29,646 nucleotides of DNA from IMG/VR virus record IMGVR_UViG_3300009606_000289, positions 1 to 29,646 of that record. The stretch is one strand, 5' to 3'. Made by a program: the position numbers and the translations under genes. Below the pieces are notes generated by a model. That model was not told the origin of the DNA. It did not search any database and saw only the letters and a program-made list of their open reading frames with translations. Shown here one piece after another: positions 14,537-21,282 of this stretch; position 1 is the stretch's first letter; every line of letters begins with the position of its first letter. The stretch is from a virus.

Positions 14537-15055
14537 TTACGCTACCTTTCTCTTATTATAGTGTTTTAATACTTTTTTGTCAAGTGCTTTTAACGCTCTT
14601 TGAATTTTCAAAGGTGAAGCTCGCATAGTAAAGTTTTGTCCTACCATGTGGTCGTATTCGTGTAGGATTACACGTGCGTAAACACCGCCAAACTCTTCAA
14701 TGACTTCTTCGCCGTTTACGTCTTGATACTTTAGTACGCATGAAGTTGGGCGAGTCAAGTTAAGCCAAAGTCCAGGATAGGATAAACAACCTTCTCGCAT
14801 TGTGACGCCTTCTTTCCCAACTGATAGTAGTTCTGGATTGAAGAATGCTTTCTCGTCTAGTCCTGAGCCACCGACTACAAAAACTTTCATGTCAAAGCCA
14901 ACTTGGTTTGCAGAAAGTCCTACACCGCCAAATTTACGCATCGCAATAAAGAGTTGTTCGCTGATTTCTTCAGCATTATCTTTTTCAAAATCAAAAAGTG
15001 CAGGTTCTCTTTTCAAGAGAGGGTCTACAAAAGATATTAGTTTTAGTTCTTCCAT
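14537..15055 (-). CDS. def: Peptide deformylase
   Basis: 172-residue metalloenzyme that removes the formyl group from N-terminal formyl-methionine. All three motifs are intact: GVGLSANQVG (44-53), EGCLSYPG (88-95, Cys90 is a metal ligand) and HEYDH (132-136, both His ligands and Glu133). It is a known accessory gene of marine phages, thought to help process host or phage proteins during fast translation. Its ATG overlaps the gp46 stop by one base. The C-terminus carries the promoter for the next gene (14555-14583). Confidence 0.96.
   Translation of the reverse strand: MEELKLISFVDPLLKREPALFDFEKDNAEEISEQLFIAMRKFGGVGLSANQVGFDMKVFVVGGSGLDEKAFFNPELLSVGKEGVTMREGCLSYPGLWLNLTRPTSCVLKYQDVNGEEVIEEFGGVYARVILHEYDHMVGQNFTMRASPLKIQRALKALDKKVLKHYNKRKVA
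14555..14583 (-). promoter_or_regulatory. Consensus sigma-70 promoter inside the end of def
   Basis: TTGACA (14578-14583), 17 bases, TATAAT (14555-14560), both perfect. It overlaps the last 15 codons of the deformylase and would drive the 122-residue protein and the ClpP-like protease. Confidence 0.82.
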
Positions 15056-16725
15056 TATATCATCACCGAATAGTTGTTTTTCTTTTCAAATTTAATCACG
15101 CTTCTAAACTTGTCGAAGAGAACATCTCCTTTATGAGAGATTACGAATACGTTTGTCTCTTCGCCTATAGTATTTAGTAGCTGCATCACATAGTCTGTGC
15201 CATTCACATCTAGTGAACTATCAAATACTTCATCGAGTAGCAATAGGTTAGTGCTTGCGCTGTTTTTCATCTTAGCAATCGTTCGCCAAGTAAATACAAG
15301 TGCTAAGTCTATGCGTTGCTTCTCACCTTCACTGAATGAAGCGTAACTAAAGTTGTCCCTGTGTCGTGACTTGATTGTTTCTTTGAATGTCTCATCAAGA
15401 TCAAACTGAACAAAGAAGTCCATCGACTTTAGATACTTGTTTACTAATTTATTTATCACAGGAAGATACTGACGAATAATTTTAGTTTTAATGCCTGAAT
15501 CTTTTAGTAGTGACTCAGCAATACTATTATACTCTTGTTCTTCACTATAAGTAGACCGTTGAGCAGTTTTGCCTACTAAGTCTTTAGCAATGTCTTTGAG
15601 TTTAGCAGTTTCTTTCTCTATGTCGCCTACTTTGTTTTCTGCTTCAGTTTTTTCAAGGATCAATCTTTGCAGAAGAGTTTGACTAGACATGATGCTATTG
15701 TTAGTGTCTATAATTTTCTGTTGAATGTTAAGGAAATCATCATATGATTTATCTAATTCTTCCCACTGCTCAGATAGTTTAGTATTGCCTTCTTCGAGTT
15801 CGTTTATCTTGTACTCTTTTTCAGAGGTAATCGTTTCTTTGAAGTCATGTGGGATGCCTTGCTTACAAGTAGGACAGTCATCATGATTATGATAAAAGTC
15901 CAATTCTTTCTTTTGTTCACGAATCTTCCTAGCAAACTCTGTTTTGAATGCATCTAGTTTCTTTCTCTTAGATTCGATATCACCAAAACTTTCTTTCTCT
16001 TCGGTGTCATACTCTACTTGCTTTTGTAGTGTATCCAAAGTAGCCTGAAGCCCTACAATTTCAGATTCAATTTTTGTGACTCTTTCTTTCTTGTCACTTT
16101 CAAGAGTATCGATATATTGCTTTTGTAAGTTTGCCTTTTCTTTAGTTACAGTAAGTTCACTCTCTATGAATCTTAGCTTCTCTTTTAAGTCATTGACTTT
16201 AGTCTTCAACACTTCTTTCATCGTAGTGAAGATTCGAATGTCCAGAATGTCTTCAATAATCTCTCTGCGAATGTTAGGAGTCAACTGCATGAACGGTGTA
16301 AACGAAGCACTGCCAAGTATCACGATCTGTGTGAATGACTTATAGTTTAGCTTTAGTATATTTTCTTCAAGATGCTTTTGATAGTCACGGACACTAGCAT
16401 TTTGATCTACCATCTCGCCGTCAATCTCAATCTCAAACACACCAGGATTGCTACCTCTGCGTATCAGGTACTCTTTATTCCCTATCTGAAACTCAACCTC
16501 AACAAGCATAGCTTTTCGATTGATGCTGTTGACTAGTTGAGGTTTAGAGATGTTTCTAAAGGGTTTATTGAACAAAGCAAATGTGATGGCGTCAAGCAAT
16601 GTTGATTTGCCTGAGCCGTTATCACCTAAAATCAAAGTACTACTACTTCTATTCAAAGATACTTCAGTAAATGCATTACCAGTAGAAAGGAAGTTTTTCC
16701 ATCGTATAGTCTTAAAATTTATCAT
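15055..16725 (-). CDS. 46: Recombination endonuclease subunit, T4 gp46-like (Rad50/SbcC family)
   Basis: 556 residues (T4 gp46 is 560). Walker A is LGDNGSGKST (33-42). Coiled-coil arms flank a zinc hook CPTC (284-287) that dimerises the arms. ABC signature SFSEGEKQR (463-471) and Walker B LLLLDEVFD (494-502) complete the ATPase. With gp47 it resects DNA ends for recombination-dependent replication and host DNA degradation. It lies 43 bp downstream of gp47; the gap holds copy B of the 20-bp repeat. Confidence 0.98.
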   Translation of the reverse strand: MINFKTIRWKNFLSTGNAFTEVSLNRSSSTLILGDNGSGKSTLLDAITFALFNKPFRNISKPQLVNSINRKAMLVEVEFQIGNKEYLIRRGSNPGVFEIEIDGEMVDQNASVRDYQKHLEENILKLNYKSFTQIVILGSASFTPFMQLTPNIRREIIEDILDIRIFTTMKEVLKTKVNDLKEKLRFIESELTVTKEKANLQKQYIDTLESDKKERVTKIESEIVGLQATLDTLQKQVEYDTEEKESFGDIESKRKKLDAFKTEFARKIREQKKELDFYHNHDDCPTCKQGIPHDFKETITSEKEYKINELEEGNTKLSEQWEELDKSYDDFLNIQQKIIDTNNSIMSSQTLLQRLILEKTEAENKVGDIEKETAKLKDIAKDLVGKTAQRSTYSEEQEYNSIAESLLKDSGIKTKIIRQYLPVINKLVNKYLKSMDFFVQFDLDETFKETIKSRHRDNFSYASFSEGEKQRIDLALVFTWRTIAKMKNSASTNLLLLDEVFDSSLDVNGTDYVMQLLNTIGEETNVFVISHKGDVLFDKFRSVIKFEKKNNYSVMI

Positions 16726-16730
16726 AATGT

Positions 16731-16750
16731 TCGTTCAAAAACCTTTATAT
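16731..16750 (-). repeat. Copy B of a 20-bp repeat (other copy 2826-2845)
   Basis: Plus-strand TCGTTCAAAAACC, then T, then TTATAT; one mismatch to copy A. It fills half of the gp47-gp46 gap. No hairpin forms at this copy, so a terminator does not explain both. A binding site for a phage middle-transcription or mRNA-processing factor is one possibility. Confidence 0.5.
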
Positions 16751-16768
16751 ATATGAGTGAAACTTCGG

Positions 16769-17830
16769 CTACTCTGTGGCTTGCGCTTCAACATAGAGTG
16801 ATTGCAGTAGTGCTTTCAGCCTTTCCTTGTCAACTGTCACTTCAATGCCATCAACATATTCTTTCAGTAATGACATAGTGTCTTCAAGGTCAACGTCTTC
16901 ACCTACAGCCTCGTCTTCGAACTCAGACAAGTCCTCAATGATTTTCAACTCAATGAGTTCACATTGGTATAAGTTATCTATAAGAGCATCAAACTTAGCA
17001 AAGTCTGTCTTCTTAACTACAATAACTTTTACACAACCGCCTTTAACTGACTCAAAATCGTATACGCTATCACCAGAAAAATGTCCAGTGTCGGTGTCAT
17101 CATAATAAATCTTGTGAAAGAGCTTGTTCGGATTGTTGACATATTCCAGCTCTTTTGTGTTGGTATCATATATTGCAAAGCCTCGTGGGTCGTCATAGTC
17201 TGACCAGGTTATCTCGTAAGGATTACCCATGTATGTAATATTACCTTTGGTATGCCTATGATGAAAATGACCGCTAACAACCATAGGCAAATGCTTAAAC
17301 ATGCCAGGATCCATACCATGAGGATTAGGGGATCCACGATACATGTCATAACCAGAGAACTCAAAGTGTCCCAAGCATATGTCAGCTTTTGATTTAGAGA
17401 TGATTTCAAATGACTCTTCATAGTTTTCATTACATATCCAAGGCACAAACAGTACTGTGCTTTCACCCATCTTAATTTCAGTGACTTTCTGATAAAGGGC
17501 AATGTTAGTATAGTCTCTCAACAAAAGATCAGGAGAGTTTACATCGTTAGTGTTTTTGAAATAGGTATCATGATTGCCAGGAATCATATGCAAGTCAATA
17601 TCTAGTTCTTGCAAGCGGTCAAAGAAATATTCTTTACAACTTTTGAGGGTATTGTAATTAATAAACTTTCTTCGGTCAAATGTATCGCCCAAATCAAAAA
17701 CAGTTTTAATGCCTTGGCGCTCAAGTTCTGGAAAGAATACCTCTTCGTAAAATCTACGAAAATGATTATCAAAGGCAAGTGAGTCACTTCTCGCACCGAA
17801 ATGTAAGTCTGTTACTAAAGCAAATTTCAC
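16769..17830 (-). CDS. 47: Recombination endonuclease subunit, T4 gp47-like (Mre11/SbcD family)
   Basis: 353 residues (T4 gp47 is 339). Calcineurin-like phosphoesterase motifs in order: TDLHFG (7-12, Asp and His metal ligands), DLGDTFDRR (46-54), PGNHD (84-88), GHFEF and SGHFHHRH. Mn2+-dependent nuclease partner of gp46. The ATG overlaps the QueD stop as ATGA. An acidic C-terminal stretch (EFEDEAVGEDVDLED) precedes the last helices. Transcribed with QueD from the promoter at 18322-18350. Confidence 0.98.
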   Translation of the reverse strand: MKFALVTDLHFGARSDSLAFDNHFRRFYEEVFFPELERQGIKTVFDLGDTFDRRKFINYNTLKSCKEYFFDRLQELDIDLHMIPGNHDTYFKNTNDVNSPDLLLRDYTNIALYQKVTEIKMGESTVLFVPWICNENYEESFEIISKSKADICLGHFEFSGYDMYRGSPNPHGMDPGMFKHLPMVVSGHFHHRHTKGNITYMGNPYEITWSDYDDPRGFAIYDTNTKELEYVNNPNKLFHKIYYDDTDTGHFSGDSVYDFESVKGGCVKVIVVKKTDFAKFDALIDNLYQCELIELKIIEDLSEFEDEAVGEDVDLEDTMSLLKEYVDGIEVTVDKERLKALLQSLYVEAQATE

Positions 17831-18276
17831 GAATTGATCTCATATATAGCTGAATTAGAACCGTGTTCTGCTACTTCTACTTTCACACACCAGCAGCGGC
17901 CGTTAGTCATTTCAAATACTAAGTTGTCTGCAAAGTCATATGCGTGTTGAGCAAACTTCTCAGCACCAACGCCATCCATGACAGTTAGTTCAGCAAGACC
18001 TTGTTGCTCTAACATATACAGAATATCTATTTTAGGATCAGCAGAATCGACTACGACTTTATGGTCAAAACTATCCTCTAGCCAGTTTTTAAGTTGCTTC
18101 AGTCCGCCGAAGTCTACTACCCAGTTCTTTTCGTCTAGTTCTCTACATGCAAATGTGAATGTAAACGCTAAACTGTAGCCGTGTAATAGATGACAGTGTG
18201 AATGATCTGCTTTAGGTTGACGAAATACTGCTGACAATCCTATATCGTGACCGTATCTTTTTGTGCTGTAATGCAT
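17827..18276 (-). CDS. queD: QueD-like 6-carboxytetrahydropterin synthase
   Basis: 149 residues, T-fold family. QueD converts dihydroneopterin triphosphate (the FolE product) to 6-carboxytetrahydropterin, the second step towards 7-deazaguanines. Cys28 and His32 lie in SHCHLLHGYS, DFGGLK is the expected substrate strand, DSFDHK carries the His, and EHGSNSAIY (137-145) carries the conserved Glu. The usual zinc motif HGH reads HGY here, so one ligand is replaced or comes from another His; I recall the same HGY form from phage and alphaproteobacterial homologues. Start and upstream stop overlap as TAATG. It is separated from queE and folE by about 5 kb but is on the same strand. Confidence 0.88.
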   Translation of the reverse strand: MHYSTKRYGHDIGLSAVFRQPKADHSHCHLLHGYSLAFTFTFACRELDEKNWVVDFGGLKQLKNWLEDSFDHKVVVDSADPKIDILYMLEQQGLAELTVMDGVGAEKFAQHAYDFADNLVFEMTNGRCWCVKVEVAEHGSNSAIYEINS

Positions 18277-19250
18277 TATTTAATTCCCTCAAACCAAACT
18301 TTCAAACATTCATTATCAATCATTATACTATCTTGTGTGTTGTTTGTCAATGCTTCACACACCATGTTTACACTTTCTTCGAAAGAATCATACAAGTATT
18401 TAGAGTCATAAAGTTCTGGGTATACTAGACGATTAGGTACAACTGGTGTAGAACTCAAATAAGATGCTTCTGCAATACCGAACCCAAAGTTTTCTTGTAG
18501 TGCGTAACTAACAGTACACTTCGATCTGCCTAAGAGTTCGTAGTATGCTTCTTTGCTTAGATTCTCTTCTTGAGTTTTTATAAACTTAGCATCTATGCCA
18601 CGAGACTTAACTTGTCTCTCAAGTTCATCAAACAACCACGGTTGTTTTTCGTCACAAACTCTGCCGTTGAACACAACAATATCTTCTTTCTGTAGACCCT
18701 TGAACGTATCGAGTCCTGAAAAATCAACAGGCAGCCCAGAAACAATTAGTTTGTTGGGATCAACAATGCGCTTTTTGATAATGTCGTTACGAATAAAGTT
18801 ACTAGCACAAAATACTTTGTCGCTGATATCAAACACGATATCTTCAAAGTTCTTTGCCCATCGTTCCATGTCACGAACAAAATCAGTATCAGTGAAACTA
18901 CCTGCATGAATGATACCAGTGATACTAGTTTTCTTCTTGTGAAAATAGTTCATGTAAGCAATAGACTCAATGCCTGGGAACCAAATATCACTAAAGAAAA
19001 ACACATCGCCGTCTTTAATCTGATTCTGTTCATACAGTGCAGCTATAGTAGCCATTTGCATAGACTTGAACCTAGTTGTAAATGCAGCATTCAAAAACAT
19101 ACCTTCAGGCAGGTCAGCACTTTTTTCAGTGGGAATCACTTTTAGGTATTGAATACCGTTTTCTTCTAAGTAGTTAGTGATGTCCCTGTCCATATGAACA
19201 GTGTAACGTCCTTCAATGTGTTCTAAAGGAACATAAATCAACTTACTCAT
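18276..19250 (-). CDS. GT-B glycosyltransferase, GT4-like
   Basis: 324 residues. The C-terminal half has the GT4 nucleotide-sugar pattern: a strand VVFNGRVCDEKQPWLFDEL, then ALQENFGFGIAEASYL with the E-x7-E-type arrangement, then TPVVPNRLVYPELY. The N-terminal half is poorly conserved, as usual for the acceptor domain. Family enzymes transfer a sugar from a nucleotide donor to a lipid, protein, glycan or (in phages) DNA base. It overlaps the isomerase-type cupin gene by 4 bp, which suggests shared sugar metabolism. Acceptor and donor are unknown; virion or surface glycosylation and DNA glycosylation are both open. A consensus promoter is embedded in its 3' end. Confidence 0.8.
   Translation of the reverse strand: MSKLIYVPLEHIEGRYTVHMDRDITNYLEENGIQYLKVIPTEKSADLPEGMFLNAAFTTRFKSMQMATIAALYEQNQIKDGDVFFFSDIWFPGIESIAYMNYFHKKKTSITGIIHAGSFTDTDFVRDMERWAKNFEDIVFDISDKVFCASNFIRNDIIKKRIVDPNKLIVSGLPVDFSGLDTFKGLQKEDIVVFNGRVCDEKQPWLFDELERQVKSRGIDAKFIKTQEENLSKEAYYELLGRSKCTVSYALQENFGFGIAEASYLSSTPVVPNRLVYPELYDSKYLYDSFEESVNMVCEALTNNTQDSIMIDNECLKVWFEGIK
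18322..18350 (-). promoter_or_regulatory. Consensus sigma-70 promoter inside the glycosyltransferase end
   Basis: TTGACA (18345-18350), 17 bases, TATAAT (18322-18327), both perfect. It lies about 46 bases before the QueD ATG and should drive queD, gp47, gp46 and def. Confidence 0.82.
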
Positions 19251-19597
19251 TCTACTCTCCCGTAGTCATCTTGAAGTCTAACAATATCATCTTCGCCCAA
19301 GTAACTACCAGTCTGCACCTCTATGATTACTAAGTTTTCTTCGCCGTCGTTAATGAGACGATGAGGTTCTAGCTTATCAATCATGACATAAAAACCAGAC
19401 TTTACATTTGTTGAAAGATCGCCCACTACTATTTTACCACTACCTGCAGTGACTACCCAATGCTCACTGCGATGGTGATGATACTGCAATGATAGTCGTT
19501 GCCCTGGCTTCACAACAATACGTTTGACTTGAAAGCCATCTCCTTGATTTATAGAAGTATAATTTCCCCAAGGTCTATCAACTCTCTGATTAAGCAT
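19247..19597 (-). CDS. Cupin, mannose-6-phosphate isomerase / mannose-1-phosphate guanylyltransferase C-terminal type
   Basis: 116 residues from ATG 19597, which overlaps the preceding stop by 8 bp; a reading from 19630 adds 11 residues. Opens VDRPWGNYTSINQGDGFQVKR and continues with PGQRLSLQYHHHRSEHW, VVTAGSGKI and PHRLIN, the metal-binding cupin signature of type II phosphomannose isomerases. These interconvert fructose 6-phosphate and mannose 6-phosphate, feeding GDP-mannose. The nucleotidyltransferase domain found in the bifunctional cellular enzyme is absent. It is 4 bp overlapped with the glycosyltransferase, so the two are probably one functional unit. Confidence 0.85.
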   Translation of the reverse strand: MLNQRVDRPWGNYTSINQGDGFQVKRIVVKPGQRLSLQYHHHRSEHWVVTAGSGKIVVGDLSTNVKSGFYVMIDKLEPHRLINDGEENLVIIEVQTGSYLGEDDIVRLQDDYGRVE

Positions 19598-19943
19598 TAC
19601 TGAGTATCGCTCCGTTTTCGTCATCTTCAAATACTTCTACTTGTGCCACTCTGCCAGGATAGTTTACTTCAATGTATCCTATAAGTTCTTCTGCCATCAT
19701 TTCACATGACTTATAATCTGCTTGCATCACCCCTGACTCAAACAAGTCTTCCATTTCACGTTTGAACAGGATAAACTCTACGTCTCGGTCATTGTGGTTG
19801 ACTTCTAACGTCACATAAAAATGAAAGATGTGGCGATGAGGATATTGTAAAAACTCTACCCCCGGCAAATCTTTAGCTGCTGGATATCTGTGTATGCCTT
19901 CTTTCTGAAAGCTAACACGAATGTGTCTACTAGTTACTGGCAT
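19590..19943 (-). CDS. Conserved phage protein, possible T-fold relative of QueD (117 aa)
   Basis: A longer reading starts at 20000 deep inside the preceding gene; ATG 19943 (MPVTSRHIRVSFQKEGIHRY) is the likely start, overlapping that gene by 14 bp. The layout resembles the tunnelling fold: PHRHIFHFYVTLEV strand, DVEFILFKREMEDLF, SCEMMAEELIGYIEVNYPG helix, then VAQVEVFEDDENGAIL, which resembles the end strand of QueD with its Glu. The QueD catalytic Cys-x3-His is missing. So it may be a non-catalytic or divergent T-fold protein. The fold assignment is by eye only. I recognise the family as a recurrent phage hypothetical. Confidence 0.7.
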   Translation of the reverse strand: MPVTSRHIRVSFQKEGIHRYPAAKDLPGVEFLQYPHRHIFHFYVTLEVNHNDRDVEFILFKREMEDLFESGVMQADYKSCEMMAEELIGYIEVNYPGRVAQVEVFEDDENGAILSNA

Positions 19944-20475
19944 TGAACCACTCCGGTGTTTGGCGTTTAGTCCACTTAGCAAAATCCTTTTTGTATACAC
20001 GATAGTAATTGCGATAAGCCTCTATCACATTAGGAAGTTTTGCATCGTCAGGCATTGCTTGTGGAATCTCAGTGAGATCACCGTCAGGAATATTTGACGG
20101 TGTATTACATAGTATACTCTCTAACTTTTGTTGTGTCAAGTGAATTCTACCATATCGGTGAGTATACTCTCGGCACAAAGCAATCCATAGTTTGAACATG
20201 TACTCATAGTTTGCTCTAGTTGCCCTCGTCCATATACCGGAAGGGTGATTGATGTGCGATGCTTTGTATACATCAGCTTCAAGGACGGTATCAGCTAAAC
20301 GCCACCGTTTGATGTTACGGTTGTTGGCAGTTTTATCTTGATACATTGTTCCGTCTAGCACACGATGAGCAGTGGACATAAGTTGAGCGTACTCAATAAT
20401 CATTTTTACCACATGCTTATCGCAATGCATTTGCGCCGAAACAACAGGGTCTTTATCTAGAGCAAATATGTTCAT
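19930..20475 (-). CDS. Conserved phage protein with DKHVVKM motif (181 aa)
   Basis: Family without a firm function. The N-terminus MNIFALDKDPVVSAQMHCDKHVVKMIIEYAQLMSTAHRVLDG is strongly conserved in appearance and recurs in T4-like marine phages. A second block, ASHINHPSGIWTRATRANYEYMFKLW, contains His, Arg and Trp residues that could form an active site. The C-terminus is EAYRNYYRVYKKDFAKWTKRQTPEWF, basic and aromatic, compatible with nucleic acid binding. I cannot name a reaction. It has its own promoter upstream and another inside it. Confidence 0.75.
   Translation of the reverse strand: MNIFALDKDPVVSAQMHCDKHVVKMIIEYAQLMSTAHRVLDGTMYQDKTANNRNIKRWRLADTVLEADVYKASHINHPSGIWTRATRANYEYMFKLWIALCREYTHRYGRIHLTQQKLESILCNTPSNIPDGDLTEIPQAMPDDAKLPNVIEAYRNYYRVYKKDFAKWTKRQTPEWFNASN
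20111..20139 (-). promoter_or_regulatory. Intragenic sigma-70-type promoter upstream of the T-fold-like gene
   Basis: TTGACA (20134-20139), 17 bases, TATACT (20111-20116), inside the 181-residue gene. It could drive the T-fold-like protein, cupin and glycosyltransferase. It is 170 bases from the next start, farther than the others, so confidence is lower. Confidence 0.55.
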
Positions 20476-20503
20476 AACGAATGTTCCTTTAGTTTACCTT
20501 ACC

Positions 20504-20532
20504 ATGATAACATAGGAACTAGCAGGTGTCAA
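20504..20532 (-). promoter_or_regulatory. Sigma-70-type promoter at the end of dsbA
   Basis: TTGACA (20527-20532), 17 bases, TATCAT (20504-20509). The -35 overlaps the dsbA stop codon. It starts transcription of the 181-residue gene. Confidence 0.7.
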
Positions 20533-20759
20533 GACATAATATTCTTGAATGTGGTCTCGAATTCTTCGTTGATGGTAGTTTCTTCCGCAAAGTTCTGCTT
20601 GTGATATACACGAGCCATTTTCCGGATAACTCTTTTGTCCAGAAACTCTTCTTCGTGCAGCTTGTTTACGATCTCTTTGATGAGGTCACGTTCTGCGTCC
20701 ATGCGTGTCATTGAGTTTGACATTTCAACAATTGCGTTTCTTACTTTTTGTGCGTCCAT
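20529..20759 (-). CDS. dsbA: DsbA-like double-stranded DNA-binding protein
   Basis: 76 residues. The stretch ERDLIKEIVNKLHEEEFLDKRVIRKMARVYHKQNFAEE followed by EEFETTFKNIM matches T4 DsbA in pattern (NELIKDI..., ALYHKDN..., acidic helix near the end). T4 DsbA (89 residues) binds double-stranded DNA, including late promoter regions; it is unrelated to the disulfide oxidoreductase of the same name. It lies 10 bp after the 2OG oxygenase and before a promoter. Two or three helices are predicted by eye; no other domains. Confidence 0.8.
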   Translation of the reverse strand: MDAQKVRNAIVEMSNSMTRMDAERDLIKEIVNKLHEEEFLDKRVIRKMARVYHKQNFAEETTINEEFETTFKNIMS

Positions 20760-20769
20760 TATATACTTC

Positions 20770-21282
20770 CTATATCAAATCAAACATTAGGTGTATTCTA
20801 TCAAAATCTTTGTTAGAATTTAGTGCGGTGTGTCTTTTTTTCGTATTGACCAAATAAGCATTGCCGTCTGCTGGCATATGAATTATTTCATCATCAACAA
20901 TCATTAAGCAGTTTTCATTGGTGGTAATTGGGATATGAATTCTTTTTTCCATATCAGTGTGCAAAGACATACATTTTCTTCCAGTAAGTTTCATCAACCG
21001 CATCCTACCGAAATTATAATCTTTTTCTATAGTATTGTGTATTGCTTCTATGTAGGACCCTTTCAACATTTCATTTAGCACAATGTATTCTTTGGTGTTG
21101 AGAAATTGGCCTTCGCCAATAGCAGACCCTATGCCATCATCCCATTGCGATTCTTTGTCTGTGTTTTCTCTGTGTTTGAGACTAATCTGACCACTGGAGC
21201 CATACTTTTCAAACAATTCAAGAGACTCTACTGCCAACCTGTCTACATCAAAATTGTAGTTTAGTTTAGAATAGTTACTCAC
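20770..21282 (-). CDS. Aspartyl/asparaginyl beta-hydroxylase-like Fe(II)/2OG oxygenase
   Basis: 170 residues. The C-terminal half has the complete signature of the PF05118-type cupin hydroxylases: MSLHTDMEKRIHIPI with the metal pair H-x-D (about 108 and 110), then DEIIHMPADGNAYLVNTKKRHTALN with the distal His (about 151), then DRIHLMFDL with the 2OG-binding Arg. This family includes aspartyl hydroxylase and proline/arginine hydroxylases. The start is GTG 21282 (or TTG 21285, one codon earlier); GAGGG lies eight bases before the GTG, and no ATG is near. It overlaps the DpdA stop, so the two are probably coupled. The substrate is unknown: a protein residue, free amino acid or modified base are all possible. 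Confidence 0.82.
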   Translation of the reverse strand: MSNYSKLNYNFDVDRLAVESLELFEKYGSSGQISLKHRENTDKESQWDDGIGSAIGEGQFLNTKEYIVLNEMLKGSYIEAIHNTIEKDYNFGRMRLMKLTGRKCMSLHTDMEKRIHIPITTNENCLMIVDDEIIHMPADGNAYLVNTKKRHTALNSNKDFDRIHLMFDLI

